A DNA stretch of 64,000 bases from Amycolatopsis roodepoortensis (GTDB lineage Bacteria; Actinomycetota; Actinomycetes; Mycobacteriales; Pseudonocardiaceae). Shown here piece by piece: positions 47,052 through 55,399 of this stretch. The notes below the pieces were generated by a model that worked only from the letters and a program-made list of their open reading frames with translations, was not told the origin of the DNA and made no database searches. The DNA is taken from NCBI RefSeq assembly GCF_014873915.1, contig NZ_JADBEJ010000001.1, forward strand, positions 1,860,001-1,924,000, in the 5' to 3' direction. Both the position numbers and the translations under genes were made by a program. Position 1 is the first letter of the stretch. Each line of letters starts with the position of its first letter.

Positions 47052-47885
47052 TCAGGACTGCGCGGCGGTGACGGTGTGCCGCAGCAGCAGCGACGTCGTG
47101 ACCGGGCCGACGCCACCGGGGACCGGCGTGATCGAACCGGCGATCTCCTGGACCGTGGCCTGGTCGACGTCGCCGACGAGACCGCCTTCGGGAGTCGGGT
47201 TGGTGCCGACGTCGATCACCACGGCGCCGGGCTTGACGTGGTCCGCGCCGATGAAGTGCGCGCGGCCGACGGCCACGACCAGGACGTCGGCGGTCTTGGT
47301 GACCGCCGCGAGGTCCTTGGTGCGGGAGTGGCAGACGGTGACCGTCGCGTGCTCGCCGAGCAGCAGCAGCGCGGCGGGTTTGCCGACGATGGTCGAGCGG
47401 CCCACCACGGCGACCTGGGCACCGGACAGGGCGACCTGCTCGCGCTTCAGGATCTCCAGCACCGCGGCGGCGGTGGCGGGCGCGTAGGTCGGGAGGCCCG
47501 CGGTGAGACGGCCGAGGCTGACCGGGTTGGCGCCGTCGACGTCCTTGGCCGGATCGATATGCGCGCCGACGTGGTCGAGCGTGACCCCTTCGGGCAACGG
47601 GGTCTGGCAGATGATGCCGTGGACCGACGGGTCGGCAGAGAGCTTGTCGAGTTCGCGGGTGACGTCCTCGCCGGTCGGCTTTTCGAGCTGGACCACGCGG
47701 CAGTCGACGCCGACCTTCTTCGCGGCACGCTCGATCGAGCGGACGTACCAGGCGGTGGCGTCGTCGTCGGTCGGCACGAGCACGGCGAGCGTCGGGGCGG
47801 TGCCCGATTCGCGGAGCTTGGCGGCGGTCTCGGTGACCTCGGCGGTGATGGCGGCGGCGATCGCGCGTCCGTCGATCAGGGTCAT
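47052..47885 (-). CDS. folD: FolD-like methylenetetrahydrofolate dehydrogenase lacking the cyclohydrolase lysine
   Basis: 277 aa, FolD length. The folate and NADP domains are conserved: YVRSIERAAKKVG, ICQTPLPEGV, KDVDGANP, VVGRSTIVGKPAALLLL, GAVVIDVGTN and TPVPGGVGP. The catalytic Lys (Lys54 in E. coli, in YVASKRK) is replaced by Ile51 in YVRSIER. This lysine is needed for the cyclohydrolase step, so the protein may be only a dehydrogenase. The ATGA overlap with a FTCD/cyclohydrolase-family gene suggests that gene restores the step. A second, normal folD elsewhere in the genome is likely. Confidence 0.88.
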   Translation of the reverse strand: MTLIDGRAIAAAITAEVTETAAKLRESGTAPTLAVLVPTDDDATAWYVRSIERAAKKVGVDCRVVQLEKPTGEDVTRELDKLSADPSVHGIICQTPLPEGVTLDHVGAHIDPAKDVDGANPVSLGRLTAGLPTYAPATAAAVLEILKREQVALSGAQVAVVGRSTIVGKPAALLLLGEHATVTVCHSRTKDLAAVTKTADVLVVAVGRAHFIGADHVKPGAVVIDVGTNPTPEGGLVGDVDQATVQEIAGSITPVPGGVGPVTTSLLLRHTVTAAQS

Positions 47886-48505
47886 CGGGCGAGCCTTTCG
47901 CGAACCTGGGCGATGAGGGCGTCGGCGCGCCCGGCGGCGGGGGTGTACTCGGTGAGGCGGGCCTCGGTCTCCTTGCGGAGCTGCTCGTCGGCCATGGACG
48001 CGAGGTTCACCTCGACGTTGACCACGCCGGATTCGAGCGCGGACTTGGCGGACGAAGCCGCGACGGCGATGTCGGAGATGACGTTGGTGTTGGCGCCTTC
48101 GAGGATCGACGCGGCGACGTCGATGACCTCGGCGGCGAGGGCGGCCGTGCGCAACGGGACCTCGGCGGCGCCGACCAGCGCGGCCTGGATCGCGGCGGTG
48201 CGCGCCTGCTTCTCCTCGTCGGTGGCCTTGGGGAGCTTGTACGCGGCGACCACGGCGTCGAACGCGGCGGCGTCGTCGGCGGCGAGGCCTAGAGCGCGCG
48301 CACGGAGGTCTTCGGCCTTGGCCAGCGCCTCGGTCATGGTGGCCTCGTGCTCGGCGTACTTCGGCTTGCCGATGGTCAGGTTGCACACCATGGAGACCAG
48401 GGCGGCACCGACCGCGGCGTTCATCGCGGCGCCCGCGCCGCCACCGGGCGTCGAGGCCTTCGATGCCAGCTCGTCGAGCCACTGACCGACCGGTTGAGCC
48501 TCCAC
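47882..48505 (-). CDS. Cyclodeaminase/cyclohydrolase (FTCD_C/FchA) family protein
   Basis: 207 aa from the GTG at 48505 with AAGGGA upstream. All-helical FTCD C-terminal family: STPGGGAGAAMNAAVGAALVSMVCNLTIGKPKY, DDAAAFDAVVAAYKLP, LEGANTNVISDIAVAASSAKSALESGVVNVEVNL. Members act as formimino-THF cyclodeaminase or as methenyl-THF cyclohydrolase (Fch/FchA). Coupling to the lysine-less FolD favours the latter. The two genes form an operon running leftward. Confidence 0.86.
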   Translation of the reverse strand: MEAQPVGQWLDELASKASTPGGGAGAAMNAAVGAALVSMVCNLTIGKPKYAEHEATMTEALAKAEDLRARALGLAADDAAAFDAVVAAYKLPKATDEEKQARTAAIQAALVGAAEVPLRTAALAAEVIDVAASILEGANTNVISDIAVAASSAKSALESGVVNVEVNLASMADEQLRKETEARLTEYTPAAGRADALIAQVRERLAR

Positions 48506-48570
48506 GCGATGTTCCCTTCCCGCTGGTTTTGCCGTCGCGCCGAAGCCTACCCGGGGGTTCCCGGACAGCC

Positions 48571-48616
48571 CGAAGGCCACCTTCGCGACGATCGACGTCG
48601 GCGAAGGTGGCCTTCG
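48571..48616. terminator. Inverted repeat between convergent-spaced genes
   Basis: CGAAGGCCACCTTCGC/GCGAAGGTGGCCTTCG with a 14-base loop that is itself partly paired (GACGATCGACGTC). Each arm is near-palindromic (CGAAGG/CCTTCG). It lies after the peptidase-like gene stop and before the folate operon, both on the minus strand. Confidence 0.7.
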
Positions 48617-48626
48617 GCCAGCGGGG

Positions 48627-49454
48627 TCAGGACCGCTGGTACTCCTCCCAGGTCAGCTTCGGCGTGACGGCGGGGCCGTCGTCGGAACCGCGGCCGGCGA
48701 GGCCGTTGTAGCCGAGGTAGTAGTCACCGGCCTGGTGCTGCGCACCCGACGACAGGTCCGGATCGGACAGCGCGATGGCGTGGATGTGGTAGGCGAAACC
48801 CTGCGCCGGGGTCCGGACCCAAGCCGCGAAGCCCACCTGACGCAGCTTCCGGGCGACGTCGGTCCGCGTGGTCGAGGACATGCCCTCGACGCCGATGTCG
48901 AGCGCGCCGCCACCGTCGTGCGTCCCGGCCGAAGCGCCGACGCCGCCGGGGTTGTACGAGCCCTGCGTGATGGTGAGCTGCCTGCCGAGCAGACCCTCGG
49001 CCTTCACCAGCATCGCCTTGGTCCGCGTGTTCATCGTCTTGCCGTGGTAGGTCAGGCGGCTACCCGCCGAAACCACCGCGGTGACGGTGTACCGGCCCTC
49101 GCCCAGCTTCTCGAGCGACGTCTTGCCCGGCAGGCCGGAGGCGTCGATCCCGGTGTAGCCCAGCGACTTCTGGTAGCTGGAGTACGCCGTGATGGTCGAC
49201 GTCCCGAAATGGCCGTCGACGTACTGCTGGGCGAGCAGTCCCTTGTCGGCCAGCGCCTGCTCCACCAGCACCACGCTGTCCTTGGCGCCGGGGGTCAGGG
49301 CGCTGTCGGCCCGGCGCGGGTCGATCTGTGCGGCCTTGAGCACCGCTTCCATGCTGGCCGCGGGCAACGCGGTCACTTCGGCGCCGGCCGGTGCGGCGGC
49401 CACGCCGAGGGAGAGCGCGGTCGCTGTCGCGAGCACGGCTACCTTGGTCAACAA
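48627..49454 (-). CDS. Secreted peptidoglycan-binding / M15-like D,D-peptidase
   Basis: About 275 aa from a TTG at 49454 placed six bases after AGGAGG; an ATG at 49493 lacks a ribosome site. Signal peptide ends PAGAE. A peptidoglycan-binding segment (LVEQALADKGLLAQQYVDGHFGTSTITAYSSYQKSLGYTGID) precedes a domain with GTHDGGGALDIG and YHIHAI, which resemble the zinc ligands (HxxxGxAxD and HxxH types) of M15 carboxypeptidases. Probably a wall-modifying enzyme. Confidence 0.75.
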   Translation of the reverse strand: MLTKVAVLATATALSLGVAAAPAGAEVTALPAASMEAVLKAAQIDPRRADSALTPGAKDSVVLVEQALADKGLLAQQYVDGHFGTSTITAYSSYQKSLGYTGIDASGLPGKTSLEKLGEGRYTVTAVVSAGSRLTYHGKTMNTRTKAMLVKAEGLLGRQLTITQGSYNPGGVGASAGTHDGGGALDIGVEGMSSTTRTDVARKLRQVGFAAWVRTPAQGFAYHIHAIALSDPDLSSGAQHQAGDYYLGYNGLAGRGSDDGPAVTPKLTWEEYQRS

Positions 49455-49624
49455 TTCCTGCCTCCTGAGCGGATTCGGTTGTCCGGGCAGCATGGGCAGC
49501 GTGAATACAAGGGCCGTACAAACGAACCTTTCTCAGGTCCCTGTCCCCCGGACGGGTGTCACTCCGGCGAAATCGGAAACGAGCTGATAAGACTTCCGGT
49601 GGACGCCGAAAGGTCGAGACCCAC

Positions 49625-50080
49625 ATGGTGCTACGGACTCAGCCACCCTCAAGGGCTCATCTCAGACTGCTCTCGGCGGCGGACTCGGCCCCGCCGGCGC
49701 GGCGCCGGGACCGGTACAGCGAGATTCCCGACCGGCGGCTCGCCGCGATCCTCGCCGCGGAGGACGTGGCCGAGGAACACGGGCTGAGCGCGCACGTCCG
49801 GACGACGTGTTACGTCCACCGCGGCTGGGTGCATCAGTGCATCTCGGATCCGATGCACGTCCTGGTCGTTACCGGGCATCGCTGGTGCCGCCGCTGCGAT
49901 CGCACGGTCGAAGTCCGGGTCGAGGAGGCCTTCCCGGGCTCGGTCGAGCTCTTCTGCGACGGTTGCGGTGTCCCGCCGGACACCGTCGCGAACCGCGAGG
50001 TCCTCCTGGCCTGCCGGACCAGTCTGAGCGCCATGCACGGCGGGGAAGCGTCGACGCTCTACGTCGTCCCCGACCGCTGA
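49625..50080 (+). CDS. Small Cys/His-rich protein, paralogue 2
   Basis: 151 aa from the ATG at 49625 with AAAGG upstream. Core: CYVHRGWVHQCISDPMHVLVV, HRWCRRC and CDGCG, aligned without gaps over this stretch with the protein at 28459 (CHVHGRWIHQCVASPLHVNPI, HRWCRSC, CPRCG). The C-terminal LLACRTSLSAM also matches. N-terminal parts differ. TGATAAGA occurs 33 bases upstream of the start, as before paralogue 1. No family name can be given. Confidence 0.7.
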   Translation: MVLRTQPPSRAHLRLLSAADSAPPARRRDRYSEIPDRRLAAILAAEDVAEEHGLSAHVRTTCYVHRGWVHQCISDPMHVLVVTGHRWCRRCDRTVEVRVEEAFPGSVELFCDGCGVPPDTVANREVLLACRTSLSAMHGGEASTLYVVPDR

Positions 50081-50269
50081 CCGGCACCCGATCGCACCCT
50101 CGGCGGCCGCCGAACGGCCGTATCGCCTTGCGTCGTCCGGGGCAGCCAATGGTTTGGACCACCACTGTTACCGAAGCGTGATCTGGACATATCGCACGGA
50201 CGGCTACTTTGTTGTGGCGCGCAACGAATTGCTTCGCCCGTGGATTTCCAACGCCGGAGGTGTCACGAC

Positions 50270-52603
50270 GTGAACCGGATCCTTGTGCGGCCCCCACGGC
50301 GGAAAGGGGTGCGCGGCGTGCTCGCCGCCGGCCTTTCCGCGCTCCTGATCGCGAGCGGGCTGGGCGGTGCCACCGCCGCGGCCGCCGACTACAGCCAGAG
50401 TGCCGCCTCCTTGAACACGAGTCAGGCACAGTTCTCCTTCACGCCGTCGACACCCGCGCGGTACGTCGACATCCACTACACCGGCGTCCCGGGGGTGGGG
50501 CAGCAGAACGTACGGATGACGGAAAACGGTGGGACGTGGCGGCACACCGTCGGCTCGCTGTCGGCGGGCACGGTGCTCGACTACTGGTTCACCTACGAGA
50601 AGAGCGGGCCGCAGTACGACACCCCGCACTTCACGTACACCCACGGCGGCAGCGGCACGACCGTCGCCTCGCCGACGTTCGATCCACCGGGTGGCAGCTA
50701 TCCGAGCGCCCGCTCGGTGACGTTGTCGAGCGCGACCGCCGGCGCGACCATCCGGTACACAGTGGACGGTTCCACGCCGACCGCGTCGTCCACTGTGTAC
50801 ACCGGCCCGATCACGGTCTCCGCCACCTCGACGATCTCCGCGATCGCGCTCAAGTCCGGTTCGGCGAACTCCCCGGTGGCGTCGGCGAGCTACACCATCG
50901 GATCGACGCAGGCCACGTGCCCGGCGCAGGCGGAGGTCCCGGACTTCGGCCCGAACGTGCGGATCTTCGACCCCGGGATGTCGGCGTCGTCGATCCAGGC
51001 CAGGCTCGACGCGGACTTCAACGCGCAGAAGGACACCCTGACCGCGCAGTTCACCGAACGCCGGTACGCGCACCTGTTCAAGCCAGGCGTGTACAACGGC
51101 ATCCACGACAATATCGGCTACTACACCTCCGTCGCGGGGCTCGGGCAGAACCCGGGCGACGTGGTGATCAACGGCGACGTGACCGTCGACGCGTTCAACG
51201 AGTCGGACAAGGGTGTGGCGCTGCAGAACTTCTGGCGCTCGGCGGAGAACCTGGCCGTCGTCCCGAGCAGCGGATCGACCCGCTGGGCCGTCGCGCAGGC
51301 CGCGCCGTTCCGCCGGATGGACATCCGCGGCGGGCTCCAGCTCTATCCGGCCAGCTACGGGTTCGCCAGCGGTGGCTACACCGCCGACAGCAAGGTGTCC
51401 GGACAGACCGCGTCGATCTCGCAGCAGCAGTGGTACACCCGGGACAGCAGCTACGGCAGCTGGGACGGCGGGGTCTGGAACATGGTCTTCTCGGGGACGA
51501 GTGGCGCGCCCGCGAACACCTTCCCGAACCCGCCGGAGACGACGCTCGGCACCACGCCGGTGTCCCGTGACGTCCCGTATCTGTACCTCGACGGCTCCGG
51601 CAAGTACCGCGTCTTCCTGCCTTCGTTGCGCACCAACGCTTCCGGGCCGAGCTGGGCCAACGGCGGCACCCCCGGCAGCTCGCTGCCGATGAGCCAGTTC
51701 TACGTGGTGAAGGCGGGGGACACGGCGGCGTCGATCAACACCGCGCTCTCCCAGGGCTGCAACCTGTTCTTCACGCCGGGCGTCTACCACCTGAACCAGA
51801 CGCTCAACGTGACGAAGGCGAACACCGTCGTCCTCGGCGTCGGCTACCCGACGCTGGTGCCGGACAACGGTGTCGACGCGATGAAGGTCGCCGACGTGGA
51901 CGGCGTCCGGATCAAGGGCCTCCTGTTCGACGCCGGGACGACCAACTCGCAGTCGCTGCTCACGGTCGGGCAGGCGGGCTCGACGGCGAACCACTCCGCG
52001 AACCCGACCACCCTGCAGGACGTGTTCTTCCGGATCGGCGGCCAGATCGCCGGGAAGGCGACGAACAGCCTGATCGTCAACAGCCGTGACACGATCATCG
52101 ACCACATCTGGGCCTGGCGGGCCGACCACGGCAACGCGGGCACCTACGGCTGGACGATCAACACCGGTGACACCGGCGTGGTCGTCAACGGCGACAACGT
52201 GCTGGCCACCGGCCTGTTCGTCGAGCACTACCAGAAGTACCAGGTGATCTGGAACGGCCAGAACGGCAGGACGATCTTCTTCCAGAACGAGATCCCGTAC
52301 GACGTCCCGGATCAGGCAGGCTGGAAGAGCCCCAACGGGCTCAACGGATACGCCGCGTACAAGGTGGGGGACAACGTGACCTCGCACGAGGCGTGGGGTC
52401 TTGGCAGCTACTGCTTCTTCAACGACAACCCGTCGGTGAACCTGTATCACGCGTTCGAGGTGCCGAACCGCTCCGGCGTCCGGTTCCACAACATGGTGAC
52501 GGTCTCGTTGAACTACAAGGGGACCATCACGCACGTGATCAACGACGCCGGGGCGGTGACGCCACCGGACACGCGGCCGAGCAACCTGGTGAGCTACCCG
52601 TAG
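50270..52603 (+). CDS. Secreted GH55-like beta-1,3-glucanase with CBM56 and CHB_HEX-type domains
   Basis: 777 aa from the GTG at 50270, with GGAGG nine bases before. Order: Sec signal (ends TAAAAD), CBM56-like module (YSQSAASLNTSQAQFSF, YVDIHYTGVPGVGQQNVRM), a chitobiase C-terminal-like Ig module (PPGGSYPSARSVTL, IRYTVDGSTP), then a large beta-helix domain (RLDADFNAQKDTLTAQFTERRYAHLFKPGVYNG, VIWNGQNGRTIFFQNEIPYDVP) of the kind annotated as GH55 or wrongly as adenylyl cyclase. CBM56 binds beta-1,3-glucan. It probably attacks fungal or algal glucan outside the cell. Confidence 0.82.
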   Translation: MNRILVRPPRRKGVRGVLAAGLSALLIASGLGGATAAAADYSQSAASLNTSQAQFSFTPSTPARYVDIHYTGVPGVGQQNVRMTENGGTWRHTVGSLSAGTVLDYWFTYEKSGPQYDTPHFTYTHGGSGTTVASPTFDPPGGSYPSARSVTLSSATAGATIRYTVDGSTPTASSTVYTGPITVSATSTISAIALKSGSANSPVASASYTIGSTQATCPAQAEVPDFGPNVRIFDPGMSASSIQARLDADFNAQKDTLTAQFTERRYAHLFKPGVYNGIHDNIGYYTSVAGLGQNPGDVVINGDVTVDAFNESDKGVALQNFWRSAENLAVVPSSGSTRWAVAQAAPFRRMDIRGGLQLYPASYGFASGGYTADSKVSGQTASISQQQWYTRDSSYGSWDGGVWNMVFSGTSGAPANTFPNPPETTLGTTPVSRDVPYLYLDGSGKYRVFLPSLRTNASGPSWANGGTPGSSLPMSQFYVVKAGDTAASINTALSQGCNLFFTPGVYHLNQTLNVTKANTVVLGVGYPTLVPDNGVDAMKVADVDGVRIKGLLFDAGTTNSQSLLTVGQAGSTANHSANPTTLQDVFFRIGGQIAGKATNSLIVNSRDTIIDHIWAWRADHGNAGTYGWTINTGDTGVVVNGDNVLATGLFVEHYQKYQVIWNGQNGRTIFFQNEIPYDVPDQAGWKSPNGLNGYAAYKVGDNVTSHEAWGLGSYCFFNDNPSVNLYHAFEVPNRSGVRFHNMVTVSLNYKGTITHVINDAGAVTPPDTRPSNLVSYP

Positions 52604-52625
52604 CGCCGGCCTGGGGCGCCAGAAG

Positions 52626-52678
52626 TACGTGAAGGCCCCCTTCACTGCGCTAGACGCAATGAAGGGGGCCTTCACGTA
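52626..52678. terminator. Strong inverted repeat terminator (family C)
   Basis: TACGTGAAGGCCCCCTTCA and its complement with a loop TGCG-CTAGA-CGCA, a stem of over 20 bp, after the glucanase stop. Related GTGAAGG.. stems occur at 48571-48616 and 56289-56334. Confidence 0.85.
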
Positions 52679-52735
52679 GTCTGTATAACGCCCTATACCG
52701 AGCGGCGACAAGCGCCCGCGGTTAGGCTCAGGACC

Positions 52736-54043
52736 ATGATCAGCAAGGATGCCCAAGCCGTCGTCGGAGAATTGCGTGACTTCTTCCGATCCGGCGTCAC
52801 GAAGCCGGTGGACTGGCGGCGGACGCAGCTCGCAGGCCTCAAGAGGCTCCTGTCCGAGCAGGCCGACGTCTTCGTAGAGGCGCTCTACGCCGATCTGCGC
52901 AAGAACGCCGTCGAGGCCAAACGTGCGGAGATCGCGCTCGTGCGCAACGAGATCGACCACACGCTGGAGAATCTCGACGCCTGGCTGACCCCGGAGCCCG
53001 CCGGTCTCCCGAACCCGCTGCGACCGGGCGAAGGCCGCGTCGTACGCGAGCCGCTCGGGGTCGCGCTGATCATCGGGCCGTGGAACTACCCGTTGCAGCT
53101 GGTGCTCGCGCCGCTCGTCGGGGCGTTGGCGGCGGGCAACTGCGCGGTCGTGAAACCGAGCGAACTGTCCCCGAACACCTCGGCGGCGATCGCGGAGCAT
53201 CTGCCGGACTACGTCGAGGGCGTCCGGGTCGTCGAGGGGGCGATCCCCGAGACGACGGCGCTGCTGGAGCAGAAGTTCGACACCATCTTCTACACCGGGA
53301 ACGGCACGGTGGGCCGGATCGTCATGGCCGCGGCGGCGAAGCATCTCACGCCGGTCACGCTGGAACTGGGCGGGAAGAGCCCGGCGATCGTCGAGCCGGG
53401 TGCGGATCTCGCGGTGACCGCGCAGCGGCTCGCGTACGGCAAGTTCGCCAACGCCGGCCAGACCTGTGTCGCGCCCGACTACGTCCTCGCGATCGGTGAC
53501 ACCGGCCCGAAACTGGCTGAGCACCTGGCCGAGACGGTCCGTGCGATGTTCGGCGAGGACCCGGCCACCAGCGACTCCTACGGCCGGATCATCTCGACGC
53601 GCCATCACGACCGGCTCGCCGCCTTGCTTGGTGACGGAACGGTCGTCGTCGGCGGTCAGGCCGATCGCGACGAGAAGTACATCGCGCCCACCGTGCTCAC
53701 CGGCGTCTCTCCGGACGCCCCGGTGATGCGGGACGAGATCTTCGGCCCGATCCTGCCGATCATCGACGTTCCCGACGTCGACGCGGCGCTGGCGTTCGTC
53801 AACGAGCGCGACAAGCCACTGGCGTTGTACGCCTTCACCGAATCGGAGGAGACGAAGCGCCGCATCGAGACGGAGACGTCGTCGGGCGGGCTGGTGTTCG
53901 GTGCCGCGATCATCCACCTCGCGGCGCCGGAACTGCCGTTCGGCGGTGTGGGGGAGAGCGGGATGGGCCGCTACCACGGGCGCTACTCGATCGACAACTT
54001 CAGCCATGTGAAGGCCGTGCTGGACAAGCCGCTCGCGGGGTGA
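52736..54043 (+). CDS. Aldehyde dehydrogenase family protein (class 3 type)
   Basis: 435 aa, short as in class 3 ALDHs. Catalytic Cys244 (NAGQTCVAP) and Glu210 (LELGGKS) are present, as are IGPWNYPLQLVLAPLVGALAAGNC and the C-terminal PFGGVGESGMGRYHGRYS. It oxidises an aldehyde with NAD(P). A TAGGCT box ends seven bases before the ATG, fitting a leaderless mRNA. The substrate is unknown. Confidence 0.93.
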   Translation: MISKDAQAVVGELRDFFRSGVTKPVDWRRTQLAGLKRLLSEQADVFVEALYADLRKNAVEAKRAEIALVRNEIDHTLENLDAWLTPEPAGLPNPLRPGEGRVVREPLGVALIIGPWNYPLQLVLAPLVGALAAGNCAVVKPSELSPNTSAAIAEHLPDYVEGVRVVEGAIPETTALLEQKFDTIFYTGNGTVGRIVMAAAAKHLTPVTLELGGKSPAIVEPGADLAVTAQRLAYGKFANAGQTCVAPDYVLAIGDTGPKLAEHLAETVRAMFGEDPATSDSYGRIISTRHHDRLAALLGDGTVVVGGQADRDEKYIAPTVLTGVSPDAPVMRDEIFGPILPIIDVPDVDAALAFVNERDKPLALYAFTESEETKRRIETETSSGGLVFGAAIIHLAAPELPFGGVGESGMGRYHGRYSIDNFSHVKAVLDKPLAG

Positions 54044-54044
54044 A

Positions 54045-54245
54045 TCAGCGGCCTGCCCGGCTGCCCTCGTAGGCGCGCTCACGGAGCCCGCTGATCCAGC
54101 CGGGCCGCAGCTCCCAGCCGGGCGGTGGGTTGAGCATCGGATCGATGGCGGGACGAGGGGAGTCGTCGTCGACCTCGTCGAGGGTCAGCCTCGCGCAGGG
54201 GTTCCGATGTCCGTTCGCGCGGACGGTCTCGAAGAGGAAGGTCAC
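54045..54245 (-). CDS. C-terminal part of a split phosphodiesterase-like gene
   Basis: 66 aa (GTG start inside the previous stop, GTGA overlap). It reads FLFETVRANGHRNPCARLTLDEVDDD and ends DPMLNPPPGWELRPGWISGLRERAYEGSR, the expected C-terminal end of the protein encoded by the next entry. Family members I recall are single chains of about 240 aa, so this is most likely the result of a one-base frameshift at about 54245, or else a coupled pair. Confidence 0.6.
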   Translation of the reverse strand: MTFLFETVRANGHRNPCARLTLDEVDDDSPRPAIDPMLNPPPGWELRPGWISGLRERAYEGSRAGR

Positions 54246-54724
54246 CGGCCTTCGGTCACCAGCCGCCTCAATCCGTCCAGCGACGCTTCGGCGTGCCGTG
54301 GCCTCTCAGCGCGGGCCGACAGCCAGACCAGTCCGCCCTTGGTGCGGTAGGGCAGCAACGTGCTGTAGCGGCCGGCGGTCCAGGTGCGAGCCGGCCGCGG
54401 GAGCACGCGGCCGACGAGACCGGTGCCCGAAGTGGTCAACGTGAGATCCCACGGATGGCCTCCGACGGCGGGGATCCGCACCGCCAGCCCCAGCGCGTCA
54501 GGCACGCGTCCCGGAAGACCGGCGCCCTTGGACATCCGCACGGTGACGGCGACCGGTTCCTCCGGCAGGGCGAGCTCATCGCGTCGTAAAGCCTGAAATT
54601 CACCATTGAGCAGTAGACCGTTCGGGTGGAAGGCCCTGGCGCCGCGAAGTGCCGCCAGCGCGTGAAATCCGGCGCGGAAAAGCCTGCCGGCGGGCCCGGC
54701 CTGCGGTGTGTCGTCCTCGGCCAC
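54242..54724 (-). CDS. N-terminal part of a phosphodiesterase-like gene (frameshifted)
   Basis: 160 aa from the GTG at 54724, placed nine bases after AGGAGG. HPNGLLLNGEFQALR, VRMSKGAGLPGRVPDALGLAVRIP, DLTLTTSGTG and YSTLLPYRT match an actinobacterial family annotated as phosphodiesterase, distantly catalase-like. It ends at LVTEGR. The missing end continues in the frame of 54045-54245. Either a recent frameshift or a sequencing error. Confidence 0.65.
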   Translation of the reverse strand: MAEDDTPQAGPAGRLFRAGFHALAALRGARAFHPNGLLLNGEFQALRRDELALPEEPVAVTVRMSKGAGLPGRVPDALGLAVRIPAVGGHPWDLTLTTSGTGLVGRVLPRPARTWTAGRYSTLLPYRTKGGLVWLSARAERPRHAEASLDGLRRLVTEGR

Positions 54725-54910
54725 GATTTCCACCCTCCTGATGACGTATGTGCTCCGCAGGGGCTACCCCGGACAGGCCGGGTTACACGGGAATTCGCAC
54801 GGAATCGAAAACCCCCGTTTCCCGGTGTGACGGGCTTTCCCCCGGGTACTCGCGTGCTGTTCGCCCATCGGGCGTCCGACAGTCCTGTTCCACCTGGATC
54901 GGAGGAAATC

Positions 54911-55366
54911 ATGACTGCATCGCCGGCCACTGTTCGGCGGGCACCGCGCCAGCTCATCGCCCTCGGCGTGGGCGCGGTCTTCCTGCTCGTCGGCATTCTC
55001 GGCTTCATCCCCGGCGTCACCACGAACTACGACCAGCTGGGCGGTGCCGGGCACGAGTCCGGTGCGTTGCTGCTCGGCGTGTTCCAGGTGTCGATCCTGC
55101 ACAACATCGTCCACCTGGCGTTCGGCGTCGCGGGCATTCTGCTGGCCCGGACGGTGAGCGGCGCGAAGGCCTTCCTTGTCGGAGGCGGGGTGATCTACCT
55201 CGTGCTCTGGCTGTACGGGCTGCTGATCGACCACGGGTCGGCGGCGAATTTCGTGCCGGTCAACACCGCCGACAACTGGCTGCACCTCGGGCTCGCCATC
55301 GGGATGATCGCACTCGGGCTCATTCCGCTCTCCGGTTCCAAGGCGCCGATCGCCGACTCGCGCTGA
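54911..55366 (+). CDS. DUF4383 membrane protein
   Basis: 151 aa from the ATG at 54911 with GGAGG upstream. Four hydrophobic segments and a conserved centre LHNIVHLAFGVAGILLARTVSGAKAFLVGGGVIYLVLWLYGLLID with NTADNWLHLGLAIGMIALGLIPL, typical of DUF4383. The function is unknown. A manganese catalase gene starts 33 bp downstream on the same strand, a stress-protein context. Confidence 0.85.
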   Translation: MTASPATVRRAPRQLIALGVGAVFLLVGILGFIPGVTTNYDQLGGAGHESGALLLGVFQVSILHNIVHLAFGVAGILLARTVSGAKAFLVGGGVIYLVLWLYGLLIDHGSAANFVPVNTADNWLHLGLAIGMIALGLIPLSGSKAPIADSR

Positions 55367-55399
55367 CCTGTTCTCCCCTGAATTCTCTGGAGGTTTTCT

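Noticed and set aside
50204..54082. A 1292-codon open frame on the minus strand
   Set aside because: It runs antisense to the glucanase and aldehyde dehydrogenase genes, has low-complexity Arg/Val/Asp composition without domains, and is the usual stop-poor shadow frame of GC-rich DNA.
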